Shown: piece by piece, positions 1 through 6,511 of the stretch
Position numbering within the stretch: position 1 is the first letter of the stretch
Layout of the letters: each line of letters begins with the position of its first letter
Source of the DNA: Planctomycetota bacterium
GTDB taxonomy: Bacteria > Planctomycetota > Planctomycetia > Pirellulales > Pirellulaceae
Assembly: GCA_024276655.1 (NCBI GenBank)
Contig: JAJRWU010000183.1
Coordinates: 1 to 33,811 of the forward strand
Direction of reading: 5' to 3'
DNA length: 33,811 nt
The notes under the pieces: generated by a model
The model's database searches: none
What the model was told of the DNA's origin: nothing
Seen by the model: the letters and a program-made list of their open reading frames with translations, nothing else
Position numbers and translations under genes: made by a program

Positions 1-72
1 CGCTTCTTGTCTGAACTCTGGCGTAAACGTACGACGCGTCTCTCGTTTGGCTTTCGCCTTCTTTCGTGGCAT
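1..72 (-). CDS. IS3-type transposase OrfA, N-terminal fragment (runs off the window)
   Basis: Reading the minus strand from an ATG at 72 gives 24 codons beginning MPRKKAKAKRETRR and continuing TFTPEFRQEA, the usual start of the OrfA helix-turn-helix protein of IS3/IS911-type insertion sequences. A strong ribosome-binding site (AAGGAGG, about 79-85) precedes it. OrfA binds the element ends and is normally fused to OrfB by programmed frameshifting. The rest lies left of the window, so completeness cannot be judged. The insertion sits directly against a serine-recombinase gene that lacks its N-terminal part, which suggests that it interrupted that gene. Confidence 0.65.
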   Translation of the reverse strand, partial: MPRKKAKAKRETRRTFTPEFRQEA

Positions 73-118
73 TTTGAGCCTCCTTGCTGGATCTCCAGTT
101 TAAGAGACTCGCCTGTCC
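1..118 (-). mobile_element. End of an IS3-type insertion sequence
   Basis: OrfA starts at 72 on the minus strand. The 46 bases between it and the recombinase fragment at 119 are a suitable length for an IS leader plus terminal repeat. The exact terminus cannot be fixed because the other end is outside the window. An in-frame stop at 101-103 shows that the recombinase reading frame does not continue leftwards through this segment. Confidence 0.5.
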
Positions 119-770
119 GTGAAAGCGGCGCCACCTCAGGCTGTCATTGACCGTATCAAGGAACTTGGGCAGGTACTCGAAGATCGAGAACGAATTGTTC
201 ACGAGGCCATCGCTCACCTGGAAGGTGAATCCGAGCGACTTCAAGATGGGGAACAACTGATTCGCAAGCGGCTTGGGACCAACAAAGCTGAAATCGGTCG
301 ATTGATCGAAGTGCTAAAATCGATGGGTGCCAAGGGACTGGTCAGCGTCCAAGACGAACTGGAGCGATTGGAAAGCGAAGCAAAGGAACTCAAGCAACAA
401 TTGAAGGACTTGTCGCAGCAACAGGCTCCGGTTGAGCGAATCACTGACCAAGCACGGAAATTCGTCGAGACTTGGGAAGACATCGGCGAGCTGATTGACG
501 AAGCCACAGCGGAGGAGTGCAAGGAATTGCTCCAGCACTATATCGAGGTGATCGAGTTGCACTCGACGGACCCCAAAGGCCGAACCGGCACCTACGCCTT
601 GCGGCTCTTTCCTGAAGTTCGGCCTGACAGAGATTTCACCTGGAATCAAGCCGATCCGAGCGAATTTCTCCCAAAGCCTACTCTGTCAACGAAAAACGGC
701 GATGATGCCCCGCAGGACGCCATCGCCGTGTTAACCTCTGACGACGTTCTGTTCGAACGATCGTCCGGAA

Positions 771-794
771 AGCTCCCCCGGCAAGACTCGAACT
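771..794 (+). repeat. Left attachment core (24-bp copy of the tRNA-Asn 3' end)
   Basis: These 24 bases are identical to 7762-7785, while the flanking bases differ (a770 versus t7761, a795 versus t7786). The core lies inside two reading frames: that of the serine recombinase (KLPRQDSN) and that of the integrase (APPARLEL). Confidence 0.92.
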
Positions 795-795
795 A

Positions 796-984
796 CACCA
801 AGAAACACCGGGAAAAACGACGTTTTCAGAATCGCGCGGCACAGAATCCGGCACAGTTGGCGCCGATTTGGTCTTGCAGGACGAAAGATTGCGGTTGGTT
901 ATCGGCGCATGGGAGGGTCTGCCGGAGGCCGCGAAGGAAGATATCGTGGCGCTGGTTCGGACGGCAAAGGGGAACCGAAAATGA
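796..984 (+). other. Detached C-terminal tail of the element's tyrosine integrase
   Basis: In the frame that matches the integrase across the attachment core, this stretch has 62 sense codons and then TGA at 982-984. It begins HQETPGKTTFSESRG and ends with LRLVIGAWEGLPEAAKEDIV followed by ALVRTAKGNRK, the kind of helical tail I associate with planctomycete tyrosine recombinases. It has no start codon of its own. Joining integrase codon 425 (Leu, 7784-7786) to codon 796 across the 24-bp core is in frame and would give a 487-aa integrase in the excised circle, against 437 aa in the integrated form. The frame match and the stop are read directly; the biological role is inferred. Confidence 0.8.
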
Positions 985-1036
985 TCACACCAAAATAGCG
1001 GGCATTCTTGGCGGCCTACGCCGCTTGATGGTTGAA

Positions 1037-1164
1037 GCAAACGTCAAGCAAACGTCAAGCAAACGTCAAGCAAACCTACCGGAAGCCTTTCGGAAGCCTT
1101 TCGGAAGCCTTTCGGAAGCCTTTCGGAAGCCTTTCGGAAGCCTTTCGGAAGCCTTTCGGAAGCC
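1037..1164 (+). repeat. Two adjacent arrays of 11-bp direct repeats (iteron-like)
   Basis: GCAAACGTCAA is repeated three times plus a partial copy (1037-1080). It is followed without a gap by GGAAGCCTTTC repeated seven times plus a partial copy (1081-1164). Both arrays have the same 11-bp period, one helical turn, as in Rep-binding iterons. They lie at the end of the element opposite the integrase, upstream of the replication genes, and an AT-rich stretch (1176-1187) follows. An origin function is inferred. Confidence 0.75.
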
Positions 1165-1188
1165 CCCTGGGAGAATCTAATATATCGA

Positions 1189-1260
1189 GAAAACCGCTGG
1201 AAAACCGGGCTGTTAGGAAGACGTGGGTGCGTCTGGCGTGCGTTCGGCGAGCGTTCGGCG
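1189..1260 (+). repeat. Further 11-bp repeats, two more unit types
   Basis: GAAAACCGCTG/GAAAACCGGGC occupy 1189-1210. A degenerate triplet of 11-mers (GTGCGTCTGGC, GTGCGTTCGGC, GAGCGTTCGGC) occupies 1228-1260. The period is the same as in the arrays just upstream although the unit sequences differ, which supports a selected helical spacing. Confidence 0.6.
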
Positions 1261-1946
1261 GCGATTTGTAGCAGATTGCCGACGATTTACGCTGGGGGCT
1301 GGCCAGCCAGTTGGCTGATCTACTTGGCGACGAACGAGCCGCCTGGGAAGCTTGAGGGGTTGCGGGCAGAGTGCGAGAAGGATTGCACGCTGGGCGGCCT
1401 CTGAGCATGCCTTGCGGGCGTCCGAGCGATCTGATTGAGTTGGGCGTGGCAAAATGCCCGCCGCCTCTCTGGGGGCGATTCTCAGGGCTTCCAAAAGGGG
1501 GAAGGGGTGCCGGGGAACCCATTCGCGCCCCCAAGGGTTTGTACCTACATGCCGTAGGTTTTTTTTGATTTGGGACGGTTCATTCTAGGGGGAACGGCAT
1601 TGCGCATTAAGCGCAACGGGTTTTCTTGGGGTTCTTCGAACCGACTTGGGGAGGTTGTTCCGCCCTTGGAGCTTTAGTTTCTGATGGGTTCGAGGGTAGT
1701 TTGCTTTCCGGTTGAAGCGGAGAAACAAGAGTGTTTTGTTGGCTAAGATTGACAATGTATTCATTTGGTAAGGGGGAAGGGAGTGTAGATGGTTGGCGGG
1801 AGTCTCGGGGGGAGTGTGTTTCAAGCGTGAGATTTGATGTAGGATTTTCATCGCTGGGAGTTGCTACCCGGCTTTTCTCCCGTTCGCCGCGTTGGATTAG
1901 TGTCTTTCTCCTGCGCGGCGGCGGGACTTTTGAAGGACACTTTCTT
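1261..1946. other. Non-coding stretch between the repeat arrays and the first element gene
   Basis: I see no credible protein here on either strand. It holds the terminator at 1543-1566, a short hairpin TTGCGC/GCGCAA (1600-1616) and a small dyad GGTTC-TTC-GAACC (1630-1642) that could be an operator. The open frame from 1731 into the next gene has a composition unlike protein before 1947. This is probably the control region of the element. Confidence 0.45.
1543..1566 (+). terminator. Rho-independent terminator
   Basis: The stem ACCTAC/GTAGGT (1543-1548 and 1554-1559) has a 5-nt loop and ends in a run of eight T (1559-1566). No convincing protein gene lies just upstream, so it may end a non-coding transcript or one that crosses the repeat arrays. 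Confidence 0.6.
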
Positions 1947-2642
1947 ATGGCAGATTATCGCCCTGTTCACGACAAGTTTCCTCTCATTGTGGAGCTTCGG
2001 TCTGACCTGCCGGGTATTATGCCGGAGGAGCGGCCGGATTGGCTTCCAAGCGATTGGCGTGGGTTTTTCTGCCCAGTGAGCTTGGAACCTGCGGCCGTTC
2101 GGCAATGGCTCGACTGGACGATTATACTTTTGGAGAATTTGGGAGTGCTGCTCGATGATCGAGACGGCCGACAAATGGAGCCGTGGTCTGGTGATGATGA
2201 TTACCACGACGCCTTCGTTCTGGTGAGGTTGCTGCGTCGAAAGGGAGCGACGAATCTTCCCTCACGTAAGGAGGAAAATTTCAGCGTTCCTCAGGCCATT
2301 AAGGAGTTACTGGCGCTTCGCGATCTGATTTGTGCGGATGAAGTAGGTGGCGGCGGCGTCGACACAGCGCATTCGCCCGACTTTCGATCATTGCGATGGT
2401 TTGGAGAAGTTTACAGTTTTACGGCGAATCAAGCCCCGGTCGTGAAATGCCTTTATGAGAATTGGGAGAACGGAACGCCCGACGTTGGCGATGAAACGCT
2501 GTTATCGGCAGTCGATCATGACGCCCCGCCGGCCCGGTTGTCGGTATTGTTCCGCAAACATCCGGCATGGAACACGCTGATTGTTTTGGGCGAAACCAAG
2601 GGGACAAAGCGATTAGCGGAAGAAAACACCAAAGGCGCATGA
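1947..2642 (+). CDS. Conserved protein of planctomycete mobile elements, function unknown
   Basis: The product is a 231-aa soluble acidic protein. I chose ATG 1947 because AAGGAC lies upstream and because the codons before it do not look like protein, although the frame opens at 1731. The last ~75 residues (SFTANQAPVVKCLYENWENG onward, then SVLFRKHPAWNTLIV and LGETKGTKRLA) resemble a C-terminal module that I recall from hypothetical proteins encoded near integrases and primases in planctomycetes. Its helical pattern could be a winged helix, but I see no diagnostic motif. It is the first gene of the element's replication block, 103 bp before the HTH operon, so a role in replication initiation or regulation is possible but unproven. 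Confidence 0.7.
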   Translation: MADYRPVHDKFPLIVELRSDLPGIMPEERPDWLPSDWRGFFCPVSLEPAAVRQWLDWTIILLENLGVLLDDRDGRQMEPWSGDDDYHDAFVLVRLLRRKGATNLPSRKEENFSVPQAIKELLALRDLICADEVGGGGVDTAHSPDFRSLRWFGEVYSFTANQAPVVKCLYENWENGTPDVGDETLLSAVDHDAPPARLSVLFRKHPAWNTLIVLGETKGTKRLAEENTKGA

Positions 2643-2745
2643 AACTCATCAGGTAGCGCGCGTCTAGCGCACAACTGATTTTCTATGATTCATCGCAGCG
2701 CCGACCGATGGTGGCCGGCAATTCTTCTCTTCAGAGGAAAATGTG

Positions 2746-2937
2746 ATGAGTCTACTTTCTTTAGCGCGCATGGCGCGGCGGCTGGGAGTCACCCAAAATT
2801 GGCTTCGCACCCAGGCCGACGCCGGCGAAGTCCCCTGTTTGAAAGCTGGCCGGCGCCATCTCTTCAATCCGTCGGCGGTTGAGGAAGTGCTGGCCTCTGA
2901 GGCTGCAAATACGCGGCAAGGGGGCGACGATGCATAA
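2746..2937 (+). CDS. Small helix-turn-helix protein, excisionase/MerR-like (first of pair)
   Basis: The 63-aa product is nearly all one HTH_17-type winged helix: LARMARRLGVTQNWLRTQAD, then GEVPCLKAGRRHLFNPSAVE. This pattern (helix, turn, helix, then G-x-hydrophobic-P and GRR wing residues) is shared by excisionases and small regulators. ATG 2746 is preferred over GTG 2743 because AGAGG at 2733-2737 is then 8 nt away. The stop overlaps the start of the next gene by 8 nt, so the two are probably translationally coupled. It likely binds element DNA as a directionality factor for the integrase or as a regulator of the operon; the sequence does not say which. Confidence 0.8.
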   Translation: MSLLSLARMARRLGVTQNWLRTQADAGEVPCLKAGRRHLFNPSAVEEVLASEAANTRQGGDDA

Positions 2938-3133
2938 TAGCACCCCCGCCAAGCCGGCCTTGCTTCTGACGCCGGCCGACGCCGCCCAGGCCTTGGCCAT
3001 TAGCCCCCGCAAACTTTGGTCGATGCCCCATGCCGGCGAGATTCCGCATATCAAAATGGGGCGATCTGTGCGGTATCCTCTGACCAAACTGCAAGCCTGG
3101 ATTGCGGCGGAAGCGAAAGGGGGCGCAGTATGA
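2930..3133 (+). CDS. Small helix-turn-helix protein, excisionase-like (second of pair)
   Basis: This 67-aa protein has one winged-helix module of the HTH_17 type: LTPADAAQALAISPRKLWSM, then AGEIPHIKMGRSVRYPLTKL. It is parallel to the preceding gene but clearly divergent from it, so the pair may have arisen by an old duplication. ATG 2930 overlaps the upstream stop, and the gene's own TGA overlaps the ATG of the nuclease gene (ATGA at 3130-3133), a sign of a coupled operon. A probable division of labour is one excisionase and one repressor or activator, which is inference. Confidence 0.8.
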   Translation: MHNSTPAKPALLLTPADAAQALAISPRKLWSMPHAGEIPHIKMGRSVRYPLTKLQAWIAAEAKGGAV

Positions 3134-3672
3134 GCACTCCCAAAGAGCCGCCACAAGCGGAAAAAAGGGGCACGCTTCGGCGACAGATGCCGGCGGAGTT
3201 GAAGCCCGATCAGGTCTGGGCGGTGGTCGATTCGCGGGAGCAAACGCCGCTCGATTTGGCGCCGTTGCAGACGACCACGGCGGGGTTGACCACTGGCGAT
3301 TATTCGGTGGTTGGGCTCGAACACATCGTGGCGGTCGAACGAAAAAGTTTGCCCGATCTGATTGGCTGCGTCGGTCGTGAACGGGAGCGATTCGACCGCG
3401 AAGTTGCCCGCTTGCTTGCGTTCCCGAGTCGCCTGTTGATTGTCGAGGCGACCTACCGCCAGCTTGAAGAGGGCGAATGGCGAGGGAAGATCACGCCGCG
3501 AATGGTGTTGGGTTCGCTCGCCGGTTGGGAGGCGTTGGGCTTGCCGGTCGCCCTGGTGGGAGATCATCGCCGGGCGGGTGAATATACCAGTAGATTCCTC
3601 TTTCTTGTGGCTCGCCGACGATGGCGGGAAAATCGGGCATTGGCAACCTCCGTGATGGAGGGCGCCCAATGA
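3130..3672 (+). CDS. ERCC4-domain (XPF/MUS81-fold) nuclease
   Basis: The product is 180 aa. It carries the core of the ERCC4 nuclease fold: VVDSREQTPL with the metal-binding Asp at about residue 34, TTGDYSV at 55-60, and VERKSLPDL with the catalytic ERK at 70-72. A helical part with RERERFDREV follows. Proteins of this family cut branched or flapped DNA; stand-alone short versions occur in phages and integrative elements. The family's usual C-terminal HhH domain is absent. Start and stop both overlap their neighbours through ATGA, so the protein is made together with the primase-helicase and probably acts in replication or in processing recombination intermediates of the element. Confidence 0.85.
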   Translation: MSTPKEPPQAEKRGTLRRQMPAELKPDQVWAVVDSREQTPLDLAPLQTTTAGLTTGDYSVVGLEHIVAVERKSLPDLIGCVGRERERFDREVARLLAFPSRLLIVEATYRQLEEGEWRGKITPRMVLGSLAGWEALGLPVALVGDHRRAGEYTSRFLFLVARRRWRENRALATSVMEGAQ

Positions 3673-6005
3673 TCCAAAAAAGCCACGAAGCCGCCGACGT
3701 GAAACATGCGGCAGCCGGGCGATGGGTTGAAATACTTTGCCACCTTGGCGGTGTCGATGAATCATCGCTCGATGGTCGGCATCACCCATGCCCAAAGTGC
3801 GGTGGCACTGACCGTTTCCGCATGATCGATGCCGACGCGGGCGCCTGCTTCTGCAACAAGTGTTTCAACCAGGAAAATGGTGACGGGTTCGCCGCGTTGC
3901 AATGGCTAAACGGCTGGAGCTTCCCCGAGGCGATCAGTGCGGTAGCTGAGCATCTTGGCACGGCCGCGCCAGCCAACGGAAAGCCTGCGGCGGTCGACTT
4001 GATAGACCAAGTTTGCCGATCCAAACGCATGCCGCGCGACGCGTTCGAGAAGTTTGGTGTGAAGGTGGTCGACGGTCGATTTGGCAAAGTTGTTCGCGTC
4101 GATGTTTATAACGAAAAAGGTGTCGTGCATGCTCACTTTGATTTGACCCCCAAAGACAAGGGTTTCTTCAAAGCGGGCAAAGGTTCGGCGGGGTTGTTCC
4201 TTCCGGCGCGGGCGCCGAAGCCCGACGAAACGTGGTGCTTGGTCGAAGGCTGCAAAGACTCCGCTGCGTTGGTCGGTGTCGGTTTCAACGCCTGCGGTCT
4301 GCCAACGTCAAGGCTCGCCAAGAAGTTTCAACCGCTCTTCCGCGATGTTCACGTCGTGATTGTTCCCGACCGCGATAAAGCAGGTGAAGACGGCGCCAAC
4401 ATGACGGCGGCATTGCTTCACGGCATGGCGGCAACGGTGAAAATTGCGACGTTGCCGACTGGGTATCGCGAATCGAAAGGCGACGACGTTCGCGACGTGC
4501 TCGCCAGCCAAGGCGAAGAGGTTGTGCGACGAATTATCGAAGAGGCGCCGGAGTGGAAACCGCCGCAAAGCAATGAATCAGCAAGCGGAAGCCGAATATC
4601 TAACATGAAGGAGGTTGTAAACGAGGAAGATGAAACCGTTTCCGTCCCCGCGCACATAAACGAAATCCTGGACGCCACCGCAAACGCAACCGGCAATTGG
4701 CCGCGCCGCATGAACGATGCGCTGTTTGTCGACGACGAGCATGGCGTCAATTTCCTTACAAAATGTGAAGCGCTGTTCGGATACTTCCAGCGTCAAAAGG
4801 GCGGCGTCGATTGGCGGAATGGCGCCACGGCCGTGGGCAAAGCCGAGCTATTTCATGAACTTCGCCGAACAGCGACACAATACAAAGCCGTCGAAAATCT
4901 GCCGCATTTCCCGCCGATGGCTGGGCACTATTACTCATGCAAAACGGTTCAACCGGGCGACGGAAAAATGCTCGATGCGTTGGTCGACCGTTTCAACCCG
5001 ACAACCGACATCGACCGCGATTTGATATTGGCGATGTTCGTAACGCCATTTCTTGGGACGGCTGGCGGAACACGCCCAGCATGGGTAATCACGTCCGACG
5101 ATGGCCGGGGCAGCGGCAAGACCAAGTTGGCGGAAATGGTTTCCTTGGTGGCTGGCGGAGCGTTGCAGGTTTCGCATGGGGAAGATATCACCAAGCTGAA
5201 GGAGCGGTTGCTGACGCCTTCCAGTCTCACGAAGCGCGTGGTTGTTCTCGACAACATCAAAAGCCTGAAATTTTCGTGGGATGATCTGGAGGGACTGATA
5301 ACGGCGCCGATCATCAGCGGACGGCAACTTTACCATGGCGACTTTGAACGTCCCAACATGCTTGTGTGGTTGCTCACGCTGAACGGCGCGTCTCTTTCGA
5401 CCGACATGGCGCAGCGCGTCATTACCGTTCAAATATCGCGACCTACACGGTCCGGCGACTGGGAAGAGAAAACGCGGGCGTTCATCGCCGACAATCACGC
5501 CGCGATCCTGGCGGACATCGCCGCATTCTTTCAGCGAGAGCGTTTCCCGCTGGCGAAATTCACCCGCTGGGCGACGTGGGAGCGTGAGGTTATCGAACGT
5601 CTGCCGGAGCCCGGAGACGCCCAGGCGGCGTACATGGAGCGGCAGGCGGCGGCAGACGTGGAGGAAGAAGAGTCTGCCATCATCGCCGACTACTTCCGTG
5701 AGCGGCTGGAAGATCTTGGATACGACGCCGACACCGATCGAATTCACATTCCGACCACCATAGCTACGGATTGGTTCCGCACCGCGACCGGTGACAGATC
5801 GAAGACAACCACGGCGGTCAGCCGCACGCTCAACCAAATGCAAAAAGAGGGACGACTGACAAAAATCATGGCGAACCCGTCCCGCCACCTTAGTCGCGGT
5901 TTCCTCTGGATTGGCGACGAATCGGGTGATTCTGATTGCCTATCTGACCTAGATACCCGAATTCAATACGGATGCGGGACGCGCGGGACGCTTGGGACGC
6001 TTTGA
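3669..6005 (+). CDS. Primase-helicase: zinc ribbon, Toprim-like region and P-loop NTPase
   Basis: This 778-aa replication protein has several parts. An N-terminal zinc ribbon (C41-x2-C44 and C62-x2-C65, in CPKCGGTDRF and CNKC) is typical of P4/gp4-type primases. A Toprim-like stretch follows (VEGCKDSAAL near 192-201; VPDRDKAG near 232-239, with acidic DRD). The P-loop ATPase has DDGRGSGKTK with Lys484 and Thr485, and a hydrophobic strand ending VVVLDN (Asp528) as Walker B. The C-terminal ~120 residues look like a winged helix. It probably primes and unwinds the element's own DNA after excision. It starts in an ATGA overlap with the nuclease gene. Its last codons (RGTLGTL) lie inside a 31-bp inverted-repeat arm. 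Confidence 0.87.
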   Translation: MIQKSHEAADVKHAAAGRWVEILCHLGGVDESSLDGRHHPCPKCGGTDRFRMIDADAGACFCNKCFNQENGDGFAALQWLNGWSFPEAISAVAEHLGTAAPANGKPAAVDLIDQVCRSKRMPRDAFEKFGVKVVDGRFGKVVRVDVYNEKGVVHAHFDLTPKDKGFFKAGKGSAGLFLPARAPKPDETWCLVEGCKDSAALVGVGFNACGLPTSRLAKKFQPLFRDVHVVIVPDRDKAGEDGANMTAALLHGMAATVKIATLPTGYRESKGDDVRDVLASQGEEVVRRIIEEAPEWKPPQSNESASGSRISNMKEVVNEEDETVSVPAHINEILDATANATGNWPRRMNDALFVDDEHGVNFLTKCEALFGYFQRQKGGVDWRNGATAVGKAELFHELRRTATQYKAVENLPHFPPMAGHYYSCKTVQPGDGKMLDALVDRFNPTTDIDRDLILAMFVTPFLGTAGGTRPAWVITSDDGRGSGKTKLAEMVSLVAGGALQVSHGEDITKLKERLLTPSSLTKRVVVLDNIKSLKFSWDDLEGLITAPIISGRQLYHGDFERPNMLVWLLTLNGASLSTDMAQRVITVQISRPTRSGDWEEKTRAFIADNHAAILADIAAFFQRERFPLAKFTRWATWEREVIERLPEPGDAQAAYMERQAAADVEEEESAIIADYFRERLEDLGYDADTDRIHIPTTIATDWFRTATGDRSKTTTAVSRTLNQMQKEGRLTKIMANPSRHLSRGFLWIGDESGDSDCLSDLDTRIQYGCGTRGTLGTL

Positions 6006-6114
6006 GCCCATTGTAACCCTTTCAGGCGAAAATCTTAAAAGCGCTCCCCATGTGTGAAGCAAACACAATGGAAACAAAGCGTCCCAAGCGTCCCGCGCGT
6101 CCCGCGCGTCCCGA
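5974..6114. repeat. 31-bp perfect inverted repeat built of 9-bp units, 70-bp spacer
   Basis: The arms 5974-6004 and 6075-6105 are perfect reverse complements. The right arm is an array of 9-mers, GCGTCCCAA, GCGTCCCGC twice and GCGTCCCGA (6079-6114). The left arm has three copies on the other strand (5976-6002) and includes the last codons and stop of the primase gene. It could fold as a hairpin, act as a pair of protein-binding arrays, or provide integrase arm-type sites. The arrangement is seen directly; the function is unknown. Confidence 0.85.
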
Positions 6115-6143
6115 CTCAAATTTCGTGCTACGGAGGCCCGAAG

Positions 6144-6365
6144 ATGTTGATGACCCCAACCGAGGCCCCGACGGTCGACCAAGACGAAACTATTGAGGCC
6201 CTGGAACTTGGCCCCGACGGCTGGCCATTGGATTGCGTCGACCCCGACGAACTGACGCCCTGCCCGAAATGCGGAACGCTCGAACTGCGGCAATCCATAG
6301 CGGGCAACTGGCGATGCCAACGATGCGACCCACCCAAAAGCACCCGGCAAACCCGCCGGTGGTGA
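6144..6365 (+). CDS. Small zinc-ribbon protein, function unknown
   Basis: The 73-aa product has an acidic N-terminal half and a four-cysteine zinc ribbon (C40-x2-C43 in CPKCG, C58-x2-C61 in WRCQRC), followed by a short basic tail. ATG 6144 is chosen because GGAG at 6132-6135 is well spaced. The upstream in-frame ATG at 6054 would translate the 9-bp repeats as a proline/arginine/valine-rich leader (VPSVPRVPRVP), which looks unlikely. Short proteins of this type often sit just before the integrase in planctomycete elements, as I recall them. It could bind DNA or RNA. Confidence 0.6.
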   Translation: MLMTPTEAPTVDQDETIEALELGPDGWPLDCVDPDELTPCPKCGTLELRQSIAGNWRCQRCDPPKSTRQTRRW

Positions 6366-6511
6366 AAAACAACGCCCCAGGTTTGCCTTGAGTGAGCCGA
6401 CGAACTGAGTAATGATTGAAACTACCTTGCGGCGACTCGATGCGTTATACGTCCGATAAGACACTCCATCGCACCAAGCCGCAACCATTGAACGAAAGCA
6501 GGTAAAGCAAA

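Larger units (their letters stand above)
119..1180 (+). pseudogene. Serine recombinase, C-terminal part, truncated by an IS at the left and by an integrated element at the right
   Basis: The first ~225 residues (119-794) match the C-terminal region of large serine recombinases. They form a long charged coiled coil (runs such as ERLESEAKELKQQLKDLSQQ), followed by a segment ending LHSTDPKGRTGTYALRLFPE. The catalytic N-terminal resolvase domain is missing; an IS3-type end lies just upstream and GTG 119 is only the first available start. At 770-793 the frame enters the attachment core and reads KLPRQDSN. Joined to the intact tRNA-Asn at 7786, the same frame would read LRQGG and stop at 7800-7802, so the gene probably ended inside the tRNA before the second element inserted. 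The codons from 795 to 1180 are read-through into that element, including the 11-bp repeats, and are unlikely to be genuine protein. Confidence 0.7.

Noticed and set aside
1037-1260. CRISPR array
   Set aside because: The units are 11 bp with no spacers between them, and no cas genes are present.
1032-1271. Short frames crossing the 11-bp repeats (SEAFRKPFG repeats)
   Set aside because: 11-bp repeats read as repetitive peptide in any frame; there is no credible start or family pattern, and the arrays look like DNA sites.
4935-5888. Long minus-strand frame opposite the primase-helicase
   Set aside because: Arginine-rich shadow of the P-loop gene; no start signal and no domain.
6054-6143. Longer start of the zinc-ribbon gene
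   Set aside because: The extra codons only translate the 9-bp repeat array, and a better ribosome-binding site precedes 6144.
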